From Gemmatimonadaceae bacterium (GTDB lineage Bacteria; Gemmatimonadota; Gemmatimonadetes; Gemmatimonadales; Gemmatimonadaceae), in assembly GCA_017881545.1 (NCBI GenBank), contig JADGQU010000135.1:1-6576 (forward strand): 6,576 nt of DNA, given 5' to 3'. Of this stretch, positions 5,873 to 6,576 are shown piece by piece. The notes under the pieces are model-generated. The model had not been told where the DNA came from. It did not search any database and saw only the letters and a list, made by a program, of their open reading frames with translations. The stretch's first letter is position 1. Every line of letters starts with the position of its first letter. The position numbers and the translations under genes were made by a program.

Positions 5873-6576
5873 TCATCGATTGGCCGCCGGAACGTCGCGC
5901 ATCATTCTCCGAACCGGAATGACGAGTAATCCGCACACGACCGCGGCGATGAAGAGGAACATCGAGGTCTGCCTGAACAGGATCGGCATCTGGGGCAGTT
6001 TCTCCGGATCCACGCTTCCGCCGACGAGCCCCGCCACAAGATTGCCCAGCGCGCTCGCCATGAACCAGACACCCATCATCTGGCCCTTGAATTTGATCGG
6101 CGCGAGCTTGGTCATCGAGCTTAGCCCCACGGGACTCAAAGACAGCTCGCCTACCGACTGGAAGAAATAGCTCCACACGAGCCACCACGATGAGACGCGG
6201 ACATTGCCCCCGCCCTCGATGACAATGTTCGCCGCGAATACCATCACCACAAATCCAACGCCGGCGAAGAACAGCCCCCATGCGAATTTGGCAATGCTCG
6301 ACGGCGCTTTCCCGCGCTTGCCGAGCGCTATCCAGATCGCGGCGAACACCGGGGCGAGCGCGATGACGAACACGGAGTTTGCTGCCTGGAGCCAGAGCGT
6401 CGGCATCTCCCATCCGAACACGACTCTATCGGTGAAATCGCGCGCAAAGAGATTGAGCGAGGTCGGTGCCTGCTCGAACGCCGACCAGAAAATCGCCGAA
6501 AAGAAGAAGAGAAGGATGATGACCACGACGCGCTTCTTTTCTTCGCTGGTCAGTCCGCCACCGACGAACAGATAGA
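5873..6576 (-). CDS. POT/PTR-family proton-coupled oligopeptide transporter (partial, N-terminal half off right edge)
   Basis: The open frame enters from the right edge and ends at TGA 5875-5873, leaving the last 233 residues. It matches the C-terminal half of an MFS peptide transporter of the POT family, which imports di-/tripeptides with protons across the inner membrane. Six hydrophobic segments follow in order, consistent with TM7-TM12: about 17-34, 62-84, 94-115, 128-154, 166-186 and 205-221 of the fragment. Family landmarks are FWSAFEQAPTSLNLFA (29-44) and SVGELSLSPVGLSSMTKLAP (140-159); Glu143 corresponds to the TM10 glutamate that contacts the peptide amino group in studied POT proteins. 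The segment before TM7 (LTSEEKKR) is the usual cytoplasmic charged stretch. An internal GTG at 6526 could be mistaken for a start, but the frame and homologous sequence continue upstream of it. Peptide specificity cannot be told from this half. Confidence 0.93.
   Translation of the reverse strand, partial: YLFVGGGLTSEEKKRVVVIILLFFFSAIFWSAFEQAPTSLNLFARDFTDRVVFGWEMPTLWLQAANSVFVIALAPVFAAIWIALGKRGKAPSSIAKFAWGLFFAGVGFVVMVFAANIVIEGGGNVRVSSWWLVWSYFFQSVGELSLSPVGLSSMTKLAPIKFKGQMMGVWFMASALGNLVAGLVGGSVDPEKLPQMPILFRQTSMFLFIAAVVCGLLVIPVRRMMRDVPAANR

Noticed and set aside
6524..6526. GTG within the transporter as the gene start
   Set aside because: The frame continues upstream to the window edge with family-like sequence (LTSEEKKR before TM7), so this GTG is an internal valine codon.

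Overview
The window is GC-rich bacterial DNA (about 60% G+C by eye). It holds seven protein-coding genes, two of them cut by the window edges, and no RNA gene, mobile element or CRISPR array that I could see. Several signals point to a Gram-negative, diderm bacterium: secreted proteins with Sec signal peptides, an Omp85-type outer-membrane barrel and envelope-type glycosyltransferases. The frequent GTG/TTG starts, the GC-rich codon use and the style of the Omp85 protein suggest Gemmatimonadota or a related soil lineage. That placement is an inference from general resemblance and has not been tested.

Left half (1-3211, all on the minus strand, transcribed right to left): a compact unit of four genes. 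In transcription order these are a class-I glutamine-amidotransferase-like gamma-glutamyl hydrolase (peptidase C26), a GT4 (GT-B fold) glycosyltransferase, a GT2 (GT-A fold) glycosyltransferase and a secreted DUF3108 protein that runs off the left edge. The first pair overlaps by one base (TAGTG), the second pair is separated by 88 bp, and the last pair overlaps by four bases (GTGA). The DUF3108 ribosome-binding site lies inside a small hairpin formed by the 3' end of the GT2 gene, which is suggestive of translational coupling. The unit probably contributes to an envelope glycan or glycolipid, but no substrate can be read from the sequence.

Middle (3214-4932, plus strand): an Omp85/BamA-superfamily outer-membrane protein with a signal peptide, one POTRA-like domain, and a barrel carrying the LRGF motif. 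Its GTG start is only two bases from the GTG start of the divergent C26 gene, so promoters for either gene must lie inside the coding sequence of the other. Its 3' end faces the next gene convergently across a 78-bp gap that holds a three-armed inverted repeat, a likely bidirectional terminator.

Right part (5011-6576, minus strand): the 3' two-fifths or so of a POT-family proton-coupled peptide transporter entering from the right edge, then a 112-bp spacer, then a secreted SIMPL-domain (YggE/DUF541) protein with a strong Shine-Dalgarno sequence.

Overall this reads as ordinary chromosomal envelope and transport genes. I do not see a novel defence, mobile or RNA system. The points worth a second look are local: the start-to-start divergent junction, the SD-sequestering hairpin, the alternative-pairing terminator, and unusual features in the Omp85 protein and the two glycosyltransferases.
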